This document shows, piece by piece, positions 26,442 through 35,155 of a DNA stretch of 64,000 nucleotides. The DNA is from an uncultured Pseudoteredinibacter sp. (lineage in GTDB: Bacteria > Pseudomonadota > Gammaproteobacteria > Pseudomonadales > Cellvibrionaceae): positions 434,001 through 498,000 of the forward strand of contig NZ_CANMSS010000001.1 in assembly GCF_947500695.1 (NCBI RefSeq), read 5' to 3'. The translations under genes were made by a program, and so were the position numbers. Below the pieces are notes generated by a model that saw only the letters and a list, made by a program, of their open reading frames with translations, was not told where the DNA came from and did not search any database. Numbering within the stretch: position 1 is the first letter of the stretch; every line of letters begins with the position of its first letter.

Positions 26442-29400
26442 ATGAAGCCAATGGGAACGGAAAAAGCCATGTGTGCACAAGAAGAAAGAACGCTAGCCAA
26501 GGCCGTTACAAAGCCCATCATAAAAGGGCTGCTGTTACTGAGTGCTTTATTGGCGCCAAGTTTTGTTTTCGCTGTTGGCGGGCCTAAGCCGGTCGAGCGA
26601 GATTATGTGACGGCCGCAAATGCTCCCGCTTCTCAAAGCCCGGAACTCGTCTCTAAGAAAAACGAGGGTTGTGTTAGTTGCCACACTGAATCCGATAGTA
26701 AAAATATGCACAATAACCCGGCCATCCAACTGGCCTGTGTAGATTGCCATGGTGGTGATTCCAGTATCGTTCGAAGCTCTGAATCACCAGGTGATGAAGG
26801 CTACGCTCGTTTACGAGATCAAGCCCACGTATTGCCTCGTTATCCGGAATTGTGGAATTTCCCTAGCTCCGCAAACCCAGAGCGGACATATACCTTACTC
26901 AATAAAGAAGCGCCTGAATTTATACGTTTTATTAACCCAGGCGATTTGCGCATTGCTCGTGAGGCCTGTGGTGCTTGCCATTTGAATGTGATTCAGGCTT
27001 CTGAAAGAAGTTTGCACGCCACGGGTGCTATGCTGTGGGGTGGGGCTTCTTACAATAACGGCATCTTGCCATTTAAGCAGTATTTACTGGGCGAATCCTA
27101 TAACCGCGAGGGCGAAGCCACGGCTTTGAAAAACCCCACAGAAGTTACTCCGGAAATGGCGGCCAAAGGTATTGTTGCGGCGCTTTATCCTTTGCCCAAT
27201 TGGGAAACGGTTAAGCCCGGTGATATCTTCCGCGTATTTGAGCGCGGTGGTCGAAATATCACTAACTTATTTCCAGAAACTGGTATCCCCAACAGTTTGG
27301 GATTGATTCAACGTTTAGAAGAACCAGGACGCCCGGATTTTAGGCAGTCTAATCGAGGCCCGGGTACCGGCGCTAGAATTTCTGTTCCACTAATCAATAT
27401 TCATAAAACGCGTTTGAATGATCCCTTCTTATGGTTCATGGGTACGAATGATCAACCTGGAGATTATCGACACTCAGGCTGTACCTCTTGTCACGTTGTT
27501 TACGCCAACGACCGTGACCCGAAACACTCGGGGCCTTACGCGCAGTTTGGCCATACAGGCAAAACACAAACGATAGATCCAACGATTCCAAAAGACGAAT
27601 CCGGTCACCCGTTAAAACACCAGTTTACTCGAGGTGTACCTAGCAGCCAGTGCATGATCTGTCATATGCACCAACCCAATATGTTTATGAATACTTATTT
27701 GGGTTACACCATGTGGGACTATGAATCGGATGCACCGGCGATGTGGCCAGAGGAGCAACAATATCCTTCTGAGGCGCAAAAGCGTAAAGTGTTAGATCGT
27801 AACCCTGAAGGTGCTGCGCCTCGTGGTAATTGGGCCGACGTAGAATTCTTAAAAGAAGTTGCCTCCTTAAATCCAAAGCTAAACGACACCCAGTTTGCTG
27901 ACTATCATGGTCACGGTTGGAACTTCCGGGCTATCTTTAAAAGAGACCGTAAGGGTAATCTACTCGATGCCGAAAACAATATGGTATCGGATGATGATCC
28001 CGATAAATTTAAAAAAGCTGTGCATATGTCCTCGATTCATGCGGACGTAGGCATGCATTGTTCCGATTGTCACTTTGCACAAGACAACCATGGTAATGGG
28101 CACATCTATGGCGAAGTCGCCGCCGCCGTTGAAATTGCTTGTATCGATTGTCACGGCAGTGCGCAACGTTACCCTAACTTACTAACCTCCGGCCCAGCGA
28201 AACTGGGTAAGGGTGCAGATCTTTCTGTACTCCGTAACCCTGACGGCCAGTTACGATTTGAATGGCTTGAAGGTAAGTTGATCCAACGCTCCTTGGTAAC
28301 ACCAGGCTTAGAATGGGAGCTTAGTTTGGTGAAGGACAGTGTGAGCAAAGGGCATCCGCAATACAATGAAAAAGCAGCCCGTGCTAAGTTAATGTCAAAA
28401 GACACCGCAGAACAAAATTGGGGTGAAGATGTGCCGGAGGATCAGCTGGCGCATACCTATGAAAATATGGAGTGTTACACCTGTCATACGGCGTGGACAA
28501 CAAGCTGCGGCGGTTGTCACTTGCCTATTGAGGCCAACGTAAAAACCGAGCGCCATCATTATGAAGGTGGAGAGTCGCGTAACTTTGCGACCTATAATCC
28601 GCAAGTGTCGCGTGATCAAATTTTCATGATTGGTAAGCGGGAAGAACATAAAGGTGGTAAGTATGCACCGATTCGCTCTACCTCAGCCTTGGTATTGTCT
28701 TCGACTAACTCAAACCGTGAGCGGATCTATATCCAGCAGCCTCCCGTTGCGTCTAGTGGCTTTAGTTCGCAAGCGATTAACCCGCATTTCCCACATACAG
28801 TTCGCAAGACTGAAACCAAAACCTGTAGTGATTGCCACTTGGCAAACACTGAAGACAATAATGCGATCTTTACTCAAACCTTAGGTGTAGGAACTAAGTT
28901 TATCGACTTTATCGGCCGCTTTGCTTGGCTGGGCGGTGATGGCGAAGTTGTTGGTGTGCAAGTTACCGAATGGGACGAGCCTCAGGCGGTTTATGGCAGC
29001 TACTTACATAAGTATGCCTATCCTGATTGGTACAATGATCACCAAAAAGCTGGCCAAGAGTTGCAGGTAGGCTACAGTCATAGTTCTGGGCGCAGCTCTT
29101 GTTTGCAGATGCGTGGCGAATATCTCTACACGGCGGCAGGTAAGCAAGGATTACAGGTCTATGATATTGCCTCTATTGATAACAAAGGTGTTTCCCAGCG
29201 TATTATCTCGGCACCATTTAGCCCACTTGGCCACAACCCGAATGTACCGAGTAAAAACGCAACCTGTATGTTGATGCCCACAACTCAGCCAGTTGCGCCA
29301 GCGCGAAACACTGGTGAGCTGATGCGGGTGACCAATATGGAACAACCAATGCATCCTTTATATCACTATGTCTATGTGACGGATGCAGAAGAAGGGTTAA

Positions 29401-30221
29401 TTCTAGTCAATATCGATACCTTCTCCGACGGTGAACCTCGCAATAACTTTTTGGAACGTGCCGCTACTTGGAATGCCAATGGCATATTAAATGGCGCGCG
29501 CCATATAAGTATTGGTGGTCACTATCTTTACATTGTTGCAGATGCTGGTTTGGTCATTGTTGATATTGATAAGCCGCTATCGCCGCAGTTGGTGTCGGTG
29601 ACACCATTGAATGATGGTCGAGCTTCGGCCGTACAGTTTCGTTACTTGTTTGTGACTGATGCGGATGGACTAAAAGTCATTGATATTACTGACCCCAAGC
29701 AACCCTCTCTATTGGCGAATAACACGATCGCTTTGGCTGATGCACAAAAGGTTTTCATTGCTCGAACCTATGCTTATGTCGCGGCTGGCAAAGATGGTTT
29801 GGCAATCATTGATATAGAAAAGCCAACCGCCATGAAAGTGCAGCAAATGTTTAACGCTGGAGGCAAGCTCAGTGATTCTCAAGATGTCGTTGTTGCGAGT
29901 ACCAATGCCTCCTTGTTCGCCTATGTTGCTGATGGGACTGGTGGTTTAAAAATACTTCAGTTGACGTCTCCGGAAATTCAGCCAAAATTTTATGGCTTTA
30001 GCCCGCAACCGAATCCGCATCTAATTGCGCATTACCCAACGGAAAAGGCAGCCTTAGGTTTGTCGAGAGCGCTAGAACGTGACCGTGCTGTTGATGAAAC
30101 TGGTGGCCAAGTAGCGGTATTCGGCCGTCGCGGTTCTCGCCCGCTGAATAAAGAAGAAATAAATAAGCTTTACAAAGATAAATCCGGCAAGGTCTGGACC
30201 GTAAAAGATAAAGAAGAGTAG
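26442..30221 (+). CDS. Decaheme cytochrome c fused to an LVIVD-repeat beta-propeller
   Basis: I chose ATG 26442 because AAGGA (26431-26435) sits 6 bp before it; ATG 26385 would extend the protein by 19 residues. The product has about 1259 residues. A signal peptide spans about 22-45 (GLLLLSALLAPSFVFA). Ten haem motifs lie between about 75 and 796: CVSCH, CVDCH, CGACH, CTSCH, CMICH, CSDCH, CIDCH, CYTCH, CGGCH and CSDCH. The C-terminal part (about 873-1176) has five or more LVIVD-type blades such as YLYIVADAGLVIVDI, LFVTDADGLKVIDI and AYVAAGKDGLAIIDI. LVIVD proteins are typically extracytoplasmic propellers. It follows the barrel gene directly and is the best candidate for the outer-surface or periplasmic terminal cytochrome of the system. 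Confidence 0.88.
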   Translation: MKPMGTEKAMCAQEERTLAKAVTKPIIKGLLLLSALLAPSFVFAVGGPKPVERDYVTAANAPASQSPELVSKKNEGCVSCHTESDSKNMHNNPAIQLACVDCHGGDSSIVRSSESPGDEGYARLRDQAHVLPRYPELWNFPSSANPERTYTLLNKEAPEFIRFINPGDLRIAREACGACHLNVIQASERSLHATGAMLWGGASYNNGILPFKQYLLGESYNREGEATALKNPTEVTPEMAAKGIVAALYPLPNWETVKPGDIFRVFERGGRNITNLFPETGIPNSLGLIQRLEEPGRPDFRQSNRGPGTGARISVPLINIHKTRLNDPFLWFMGTNDQPGDYRHSGCTSCHVVYANDRDPKHSGPYAQFGHTGKTQTIDPTIPKDESGHPLKHQFTRGVPSSQCMICHMHQPNMFMNTYLGYTMWDYESDAPAMWPEEQQYPSEAQKRKVLDRNPEGAAPRGNWADVEFLKEVASLNPKLNDTQFADYHGHGWNFRAIFKRDRKGNLLDAENNMVSDDDPDKFKKAVHMSSIHADVGMHCSDCHFAQDNHGNGHIYGEVAAAVEIACIDCHGSAQRYPNLLTSGPAKLGKGADLSVLRNPDGQLRFEWLEGKLIQRSLVTPGLEWELSLVKDSVSKGHPQYNEKAARAKLMSKDTAEQNWGEDVPEDQLAHTYENMECYTCHTAWTTSCGGCHLPIEANVKTERHHYEGGESRNFATYNPQVSRDQIFMIGKREEHKGGKYAPIRSTSALVLSSTNSNRERIYIQQPPVASSGFSSQAINPHFPHTVRKTETKTCSDCHLANTEDNNAIFTQTLGVGTKFIDFIGRFAWLGGDGEVVGVQVTEWDEPQAVYGSYLHKYAYPDWYNDHQKAGQELQVGYSHSSGRSSCLQMRGEYLYTAAGKQGLQVYDIASIDNKGVSQRIISAPFSPLGHNPNVPSKNATCMLMPTTQPVAPARNTGELMRVTNMEQPMHPLYHYVYVTDAEEGLILVNIDTFSDGEPRNNFLERAATWNANGILNGARHISIGGHYLYIVADAGLVIVDIDKPLSPQLVSVTPLNDGRASAVQFRYLFVTDADGLKVIDITDPKQPSLLANNTIALADAQKVFIARTYAYVAAGKDGLAIIDIEKPTAMKVQQMFNAGGKLSDSQDVVVASTNASLFAYVADGTGGLKILQLTSPEIQPKFYGFSPQPNPHLIAHYPTEKAALGLSRALERDRAVDETGGQVAVFGRRGSRPLNKEEINKLYKDKSGKVWTVKDKEE

Positions 30222-30223
30222 TT

Positions 30224-31537
30224 ATGAAAAAAACGATCTTGAAACTACCGGTGTTTATTTTTAGCTTGGCATGCTTAGCGGCAAGTGGGCATGCCTTAGC
30301 CGAGGAAAACCCAATCACGGGAAAAGACAAGCACATGGGTGTTGCTACCTGTGCTTCCAGTGTGTGTCACGGTAAGCCGGCACCGGATGCAAACTCATAC
30401 GCGCTGTTAAATGAATACCGCACTTGGAGCCGTGAAGACTTACACTCCAAAGCTTATAAAATTCTATTCAATGCTGAGTCTAAGCGGATGGCCAAAAATC
30501 TCGGCTTGGCTTCGGCTCATACGGCGGATATTTGCTTAGATTGTCATGCGGATAATGTTCCCCAAAGCCAGCGTGGCCCTAAGTTCGTCATTCGTGACGG
30601 CGTTGGCTGCGAAGCCTGCCATGGTGGCAGTGAGAAATGGTTAGATAGCCATTATAAAAAAGGCGTAACTCACGCAGAAAATTTGGCGGTAGGCATGTAC
30701 CCAACTGAATCGCCAAAGCCTAGAGCGGAAATGTGCCTATCCTGCCATTTGGGTACTAAAGATAAATTCGCCACGCATCGAATAATGGGAGCAGGGCACC
30801 CTCGTTTGGCTTTCGAATTAGAAACTTTCACCGCAAATCAGCCCGCTCATTATGTAGTTGATCAAGATTATCTTGAAAGAAAAGGGCAAATCGAATCCGT
30901 GACTATGTGGGTTGCCGGGGTTTACTACACCGCTAAGCAAACCTTAGAGCTTTATAACAGTCATTTGCTAACGGCTAATGGAATGATTCCTGAGCTATCT
31001 TTCTACGATTGTCACGCCTGCCATCATCCGATGGATAAAAAGACTTGGCGCCAGACAAGTATCGAAATTGGATTAAAACCCGGAGATTTACGCTTAAACG
31101 ATGCGGCACTACAAATGTTGGTGGGTATTGCCTATATTCGTGATCAGGAAGGCGCCCAGCGATTACTGCAGCTTTCACGTGATTTGCATGTCGCTTCTCG
31201 TAAAGATGTTAACAGTCTTAGGTCTTCCGCCAAGGCGGCATTAGCAGAACTAGCAAGCATGGAGGTGGCACTATTGGATCGCAACTACAGTAGCAATGAA
31301 ATTAATTCTTTGCGACAAAGAATCCTAAGCAAGAGCGCCGCCGGTCAATATCGCGATTACACCAGTGCTGAGCAAGCCTTCTTGGGGGTTGAGACGCTAA
31401 CATTGGCTTTAAATCAAAGTGAGCGATATAGTGCACAAATGGACAGCTTTTATGCTTCACTCGCCAGTGAGTCTGCGTTTCAGCAGGGGCGTTTCGCCAG
31501 TGTCGCAAAAAATCTGCTTTCAACCATGTACCCATAG
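30224..31537 (+). CDS. Pentaheme c-type cytochrome (c554-like), exported
   Basis: This 437-residue protein has a cleavable signal peptide (about 1-26, ASGHALAEE). It has four CxxCH motifs (CLDCH, CEACH, CLSCH, CHACH) and one CASSVCH (about 42-48). The last is a CX4CH motif, the form often seen at the first haem of cytochrome c554-related multihaem proteins. Additional His residues (MGAGHPRLAFE, CHHPMD) could be axial ligands. The C-terminal third is helical with no haem motif. It starts 2 bp after the decaheme-propeller gene and is probably its periplasmic partner or shuttle. An enzymatic role is not excluded, because several relatives are reductases. Confidence 0.85.
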   Translation: MKKTILKLPVFIFSLACLAASGHALAEENPITGKDKHMGVATCASSVCHGKPAPDANSYALLNEYRTWSREDLHSKAYKILFNAESKRMAKNLGLASAHTADICLDCHADNVPQSQRGPKFVIRDGVGCEACHGGSEKWLDSHYKKGVTHAENLAVGMYPTESPKPRAEMCLSCHLGTKDKFATHRIMGAGHPRLAFELETFTANQPAHYVVDQDYLERKGQIESVTMWVAGVYYTAKQTLELYNSHLLTANGMIPELSFYDCHACHHPMDKKTWRQTSIEIGLKPGDLRLNDAALQMLVGIAYIRDQEGAQRLLQLSRDLHVASRKDVNSLRSSAKAALAELASMEVALLDRNYSSNEINSLRQRILSKSAAGQYRDYTSAEQAFLGVETLTLALNQSERYSAQMDSFYASLASESAFQQGRFASVAKNLLSTMYP

Positions 31538-31549
31538 CGAGGTGAGTCA

Positions 31550-32563
31550 GTGCTAAAAATAGTAGGATGCACCCACACGGGAAGACGTGAGCTAAATGAA
31601 GATTCCTTTCTAGCGGATGATGAACTGGGCTTGGCGGCTGTGGCTGATGGCATGGGAGGCTATTCCTCAGGTGAGGTTGCAAGCGCAATCGTGGTTTCCA
31701 CCCTTTGGAACGATTTAAAGGAAGGCGAAAAAAACTTAGAAGAGTCGGTCGCCAATGCTCATCTAGAAGTGAAAAAAGGCGTTTTGGACGGACGTGGTGG
31801 AGCTGGAATGGGCTCGACCGTGGTCGCAGCGAAATTTGACGGTTCGCGTTTTGATGTCGCCTGGGTTGGCGACAGTCGCGCTTATATATGGGATGGGCAC
31901 GAACTACGGCAAATCAGTCGTGATCACTCCTACATCGAGTCATTGCTGTCGCGCGGCATTATATCGGCTGAAGATGCCAAAACACGTAATGATCGCAATT
32001 TGGTGACTCAGGCCTTAGGGGCAGAAGCGCTTGTTGAGCTGGATATCGGAACCTGCGAAGGAGATTTGTATCAGGGCGAGCTACTGCTCCTCTGTAGTGA
32101 TGGCCTAAACGATGAGTTAGGCGGTTTTGAGATCGCAAGGCTTCTTCATGATAATGCCGCCGAGGGTCTTGAGAGCTGTTGTGAAAAATTAGTCCAGGCC
32201 TCATACGATGCTGGCGGTAAAGATAATATTACCGTGATGCTGGTGAGTAATGATGTTGTTGCGCCAGAATCCGGCCGTGTACCAGCAACAATTGTAGAAA
32301 CCCATAATCTATCGGGGCACAGTGAGTATTTCCCGCTAGGCGTACAAAATGATGGCGCCCATATCACCAGCAGTGAGAGTGTCACTGAAGAGTTTTCCAC
32401 TACTCAAGTGTATGCGGTTAAGCCCAAGAGTCAGTTAGATTACGATGCATTGGATGATCATATCGGTGGTGGCACGCCAAGTTGGCTAATTACGATGGTT
32501 TGTCTGCTTTTATTGGCAGGGCTGCTTGGGCTGCTCGTTTATTTGGGTATAATCAGCTTCTGA
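31550..32563 (+). CDS. PP2C-family protein phosphatase with C-terminal membrane anchor
   Basis: This 337-residue protein starts at GTG 31550 with a strong GAGGTGA (31539-31545) upstream. All metal-binding motifs of PP2C are present: NEDSF (E17-D18), DGMGG (33-37), GDSR (107-110), SDG (183-185) and GKDN (223-226). The first 235 residues are catalytic. A linker follows containing STTQVYAV (T285), resembling the Thr-Gln motifs of the kinase tail, and then one membrane helix (about 312-335). Stp1/PppA phosphatases reverse Ser/Thr phosphorylation. As the only phosphatase in the cluster it is the natural antagonist of the kinase at 1929. Cytoplasmic face of the inner membrane. Confidence 0.92.
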   Translation: MLKIVGCTHTGRRELNEDSFLADDELGLAAVADGMGGYSSGEVASAIVVSTLWNDLKEGEKNLEESVANAHLEVKKGVLDGRGGAGMGSTVVAAKFDGSRFDVAWVGDSRAYIWDGHELRQISRDHSYIESLLSRGIISAEDAKTRNDRNLVTQALGAEALVELDIGTCEGDLYQGELLLLCSDGLNDELGGFEIARLLHDNAAEGLESCCEKLVQASYDAGGKDNITVMLVSNDVVAPESGRVPATIVETHNLSGHSEYFPLGVQNDGAHITSSESVTEEFSTTQVYAVKPKSQLDYDALDDHIGGGTPSWLITMVCLLLLAGLLGLLVYLGIISF

Positions 32564-32724
32564 TATTGCTTTGATGTAGCAATCAGCTGATTTAGGCGCT
32601 GCCTAAGCTTAATACAGCTTTCATAATGGCAGCGTAAGCTAGTTTATTTGTTTTCTGTATCAACGCAGATTTCAAACACATAGTAAAAGATTAAACAGTA
32701 GTAAGAATAAGTAAAAGGTCGAAA

Positions 32725-33612
32725 ATGATGGTTGAGTGCACAAGCGACAACTGTAAATTGAAGAATCCGCAAACAGGCGAGCTGTTATCTTTAAGCGCCT
32801 CTACCATCCTAGGGCGTAGTGATGATTGTGACATAGTTCTAAAAAGCGATGTGGCCTCTCGTCGACACGCGTCTATCGAAATAAAGGATGGCAAGCTGGT
32901 TTTGTTAGATCTGGGCTCAAGTAATGGCTCATTTCTAAATGGTGAAAAAATAAACGATTCTTCTGATCTGTTCGATGGCGACTTAATTGTGATCGATACC
33001 GACAGCTTTAGTGTTATTTCGCCCAATAAGCGTGAAGCCGAAGCGGATATTCCATCGGTTTGGTCTGAAGGGGAAGGACTAGAAAGCGCTTCACAGACCC
33101 AAATTGTGTTCGATGTAGAACGTTCTGCGGCTGTTTCAGACTACATGGCGGGCCGTATTGATATTCCAGCGCTTGGCGCTGTCCCACGTTTAGTTGGCCT
33201 GTCAGACGCTGTCAGAGGTCGAATCTATGAGCTGCAAGGTGATCAAGCGACTAACATCTGGCACCTAGGGCGTTCAGAAGAAGTGGACATCGTAATCGAC
33301 GATGGCAGTGTTTCTGGTAAGCACGCCCAGTTGGTGAATGATGGTGTACTCTGGAAAATTGTTAATTGGATGTCAACCAACGGTACTTTTGTAAATGATA
33401 AAAAAGGCTTGTCTACCTTTTTGAAGTCTGGCGACATCATCCGCTTAGGGTCTGTAGAGTTTGCCTTTGAAGCGAGATTGTCCAATAACAATTCAGCAGC
33501 CGCTAGCGTTAAAACGGCTAGCCAAGAATCCGGCTCATCGAAGACTGGCCTAATCATGGGAGCAGTCGTTGTTGTGGTAGCTATTGCAGCTGCAGCCGCA
33601 TTCTTGCTCTAA
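32725..33612 (+). CDS. Double-FHA protein with C-terminal membrane anchor
   Basis: This 295-residue protein has two FHA domains, both with intact phosphothreonine-binding residues: FHA1 (about 20-95; G30-R31, S45-R-R-H48, N67-G68) and FHA2 (about 160-245; G182-R183, S197-G-K-H200, N219-G220). The linker between them holds SASQTQIVFD (T125), another Thr-Gln-hydrophobic motif. A tail-anchor helix of Val/Ala/Ile residues ends the protein (about 275-295). Start ATG 32725 has AAAGG 6 bp before it. A gap of 161 bp separates it from the phosphatase, so it may have its own promoter. It is followed by a strong terminator. It is probably the membrane-bound reader of phosphorylated partners. Confidence 0.92.
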   Translation: MMVECTSDNCKLKNPQTGELLSLSASTILGRSDDCDIVLKSDVASRRHASIEIKDGKLVLLDLGSSNGSFLNGEKINDSSDLFDGDLIVIDTDSFSVISPNKREAEADIPSVWSEGEGLESASQTQIVFDVERSAAVSDYMAGRIDIPALGAVPRLVGLSDAVRGRIYELQGDQATNIWHLGRSEEVDIVIDDGSVSGKHAQLVNDGVLWKIVNWMSTNGTFVNDKKGLSTFLKSGDIIRLGSVEFAFEARLSNNNSAAASVKTASQESGSSKTGLIMGAVVVVVAIAAAAAFLL

Positions 33613-33632
33613 AATTTTAGGGCTGTAAATTT

Positions 33633-33660
33633 AAAAAAAGCCGCTATAGCGGCTTTTTTT
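33633..33660. terminator. Bidirectional intrinsic terminator
   Basis: A perfect stem of A-run + GCCGC / GCGGC + T-run surrounds a short TATA loop. It closes the 17127-33612 operon on the + strand and the bufferin-type operon on the - strand. Confidence 0.9.
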
Positions 33661-33730
33661 ATGTCCTTTTTATATTCGCTTTATGAAAGGCATAAAAAGG
33701 AGCAGTTGCTAGTCAACAACCACTGGCAAA

Positions 33731-34198
33731 TCAAAGCTCTGTGTTGCTTTTAGCAAAAAATTTAGCAATCAATGTATCGATAGCCAAAATGCCTGAGCCC
33801 CATAGTAGATTCAGGCCCAATAACAGACCCCAGATAACATGCCCAGCAAAGGCTGCGGGCGCTATTTCTTCCAAGCTAATTACGGCAACAACATTTACTA
33901 CGCTCAATCCAAGTGCCGCAAATCGTGTGCTGAACCCAAAGGCCAATAAAACCGGTAAAACAATTTCACCTGCAGTACCTAGAAATGCGGCTACAGCCGG
34001 AGACAAAAAGGGTACCTGATACTCATATTCAAAAAGAAAAAGCGTTGTTTCCCAATCATTGAGCTTCGTTAAGCCTGAAGCGAAAAACACCCAGGCGACG
34101 TAACAACGCGCAAGTAACAACGCCAGGTGCTGGGGGTATTCTAAATATCGGCTTAGCTGCAAGTAATTCTGGTAGTGGTTTCGTATACTAGAGTTCAT
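33731..34198 (-). CDS. DoxX-family membrane protein of the bufferin-type operon (BufD-like)
   Basis: This 155-residue protein has four hydrophobic helices. Typical DoxX features are LARCYVAWVFFASGLTKLNDW near the start, a FLGTAGEIVLPVLLAFG segment and a final helix pair ending with LNLLWGSGILAIDTLI. DoxX proteins are inner-membrane proteins of uncertain biochemistry, often encoded with DUF692/DUF2063 genes in bufferin operons, where the gene is called bufD. Here it is the last gene of the operon, 174 bp downstream of the DUF2063 gene. Confidence 0.85.
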   Translation of the reverse strand: MNSSIRNHYQNYLQLSRYLEYPQHLALLLARCYVAWVFFASGLTKLNDWETTLFLFEYEYQVPFLSPAVAAFLGTAGEIVLPVLLAFGFSTRFAALGLSVVNVVAVISLEEIAPAAFAGHVIWGLLLGLNLLWGSGILAIDTLIAKFFAKSNTEL

Positions 34199-34372
34199 AA
34201 TTTTCTCCGTTGTTACTCGTTTAATTGGCTCTAGCTAATAAAGAGCGCAAGGTAAAAGGTATTATCGGTAGTGCTGTTAAAAGAGTGCTATAAAAATGGT
34301 GCTGTTTCATGTTGCTAATTCCAGTTGTCCAAGCTCACTGTGGCGGTTTCTGTAGCGTTCTACGCTCACAGC

Positions 34373-35155
34373 TCATTGAATGTAAAGTTCACTAATGGCT
34401 TGGTGTTGGATCAGTAAACTCAATACGCTGCCCAGGTCTAAGCCTTTATTTTCACCGCTTCGATGCGCTTTGATCTCGATCGTGTCCAAAGCAGCTCCGA
34501 TACTTAAGCCGTTTATACAGGCTGAAATGAACGCGAATTCATTTTTAGCCACCGCTATTGAGTGAGCTTTATAACGACAGCGATAAATCATCAGTCGTTC
34601 TTGATATTCATCTTGCTCAAGTTTTTTCTTAGCTGACTGTAGATACTGATCAGGTTCAGCAGCTTCGCTGAGGTTTGCTCGATAAATATCTTCTATGGGA
34701 TAAGGGCTTTCCAGTATGCGAAAGCTTTCTTGAAAGCGAATGTATACATTATCGATTTCGCTTTCTTGCAGTTTGAAAACACTTGATTGGTTGAATAACT
34801 CATCCTTAGATCGTTCGCTTTCAAATATCAGCGCTTCGTAACGGGCCACATCGCTTAGATAGGGGTATGATTCAAAGGCTTCATTACTGGCAATAATCTT
34901 AGCGAGTAAATGCCCAAATTCAGACCAGTCCGCGGCTTGTAATGGCTGCTGCTGCAAATGCATTGCCGCCAGCGCTTTTAGGGCTTCATCGCCAATTAAT
35001 TGCTGAGTGCAAGGGTAGGCAATGGACAAGCTTCTAAAGGCACTGGCCAGTAGGTTATTCTGATAAACCTGAGTATGTGCTGCTGATGTGTCTTGTTCAC
35101 CAAAGCGGTATATGTCTTCGAGCACAGAACCTTGCAGTGTCTGGATATCACTCAT
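34373..35155 (-). CDS. DUF2063 protein, BufC/MbnC-like RiPP partner
   Basis: This 260-residue protein has the DUF2063 N-terminal pattern: LQGSVLEDIYRF, then YQNNLLASAFRSLSIAYP and DEALKALAAMHLQQQP, ending the domain near SDVARYEALIFESE. In methanobactin and bufferin systems this partner (MbnC/BufC) binds the precursor leader and works with the DUF692 iron enzyme. The start overlaps the end of the DUF692 gene by 4 bp (35152-35155), so the pair is translationally coupled. Cytoplasmic. Confidence 0.85.
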   Translation of the reverse strand: MSDIQTLQGSVLEDIYRFGEQDTSAAHTQVYQNNLLASAFRSLSIAYPCTQQLIGDEALKALAAMHLQQQPLQAADWSEFGHLLAKIIASNEAFESYPYLSDVARYEALIFESERSKDELFNQSSVFKLQESEIDNVYIRFQESFRILESPYPIEDIYRANLSEAAEPDQYLQSAKKKLEQDEYQERLMIYRCRYKAHSIAVAKNEFAFISACINGLSIGAALDTIEIKAHRSGENKGLDLGSVLSLLIQHQAISELYIQ

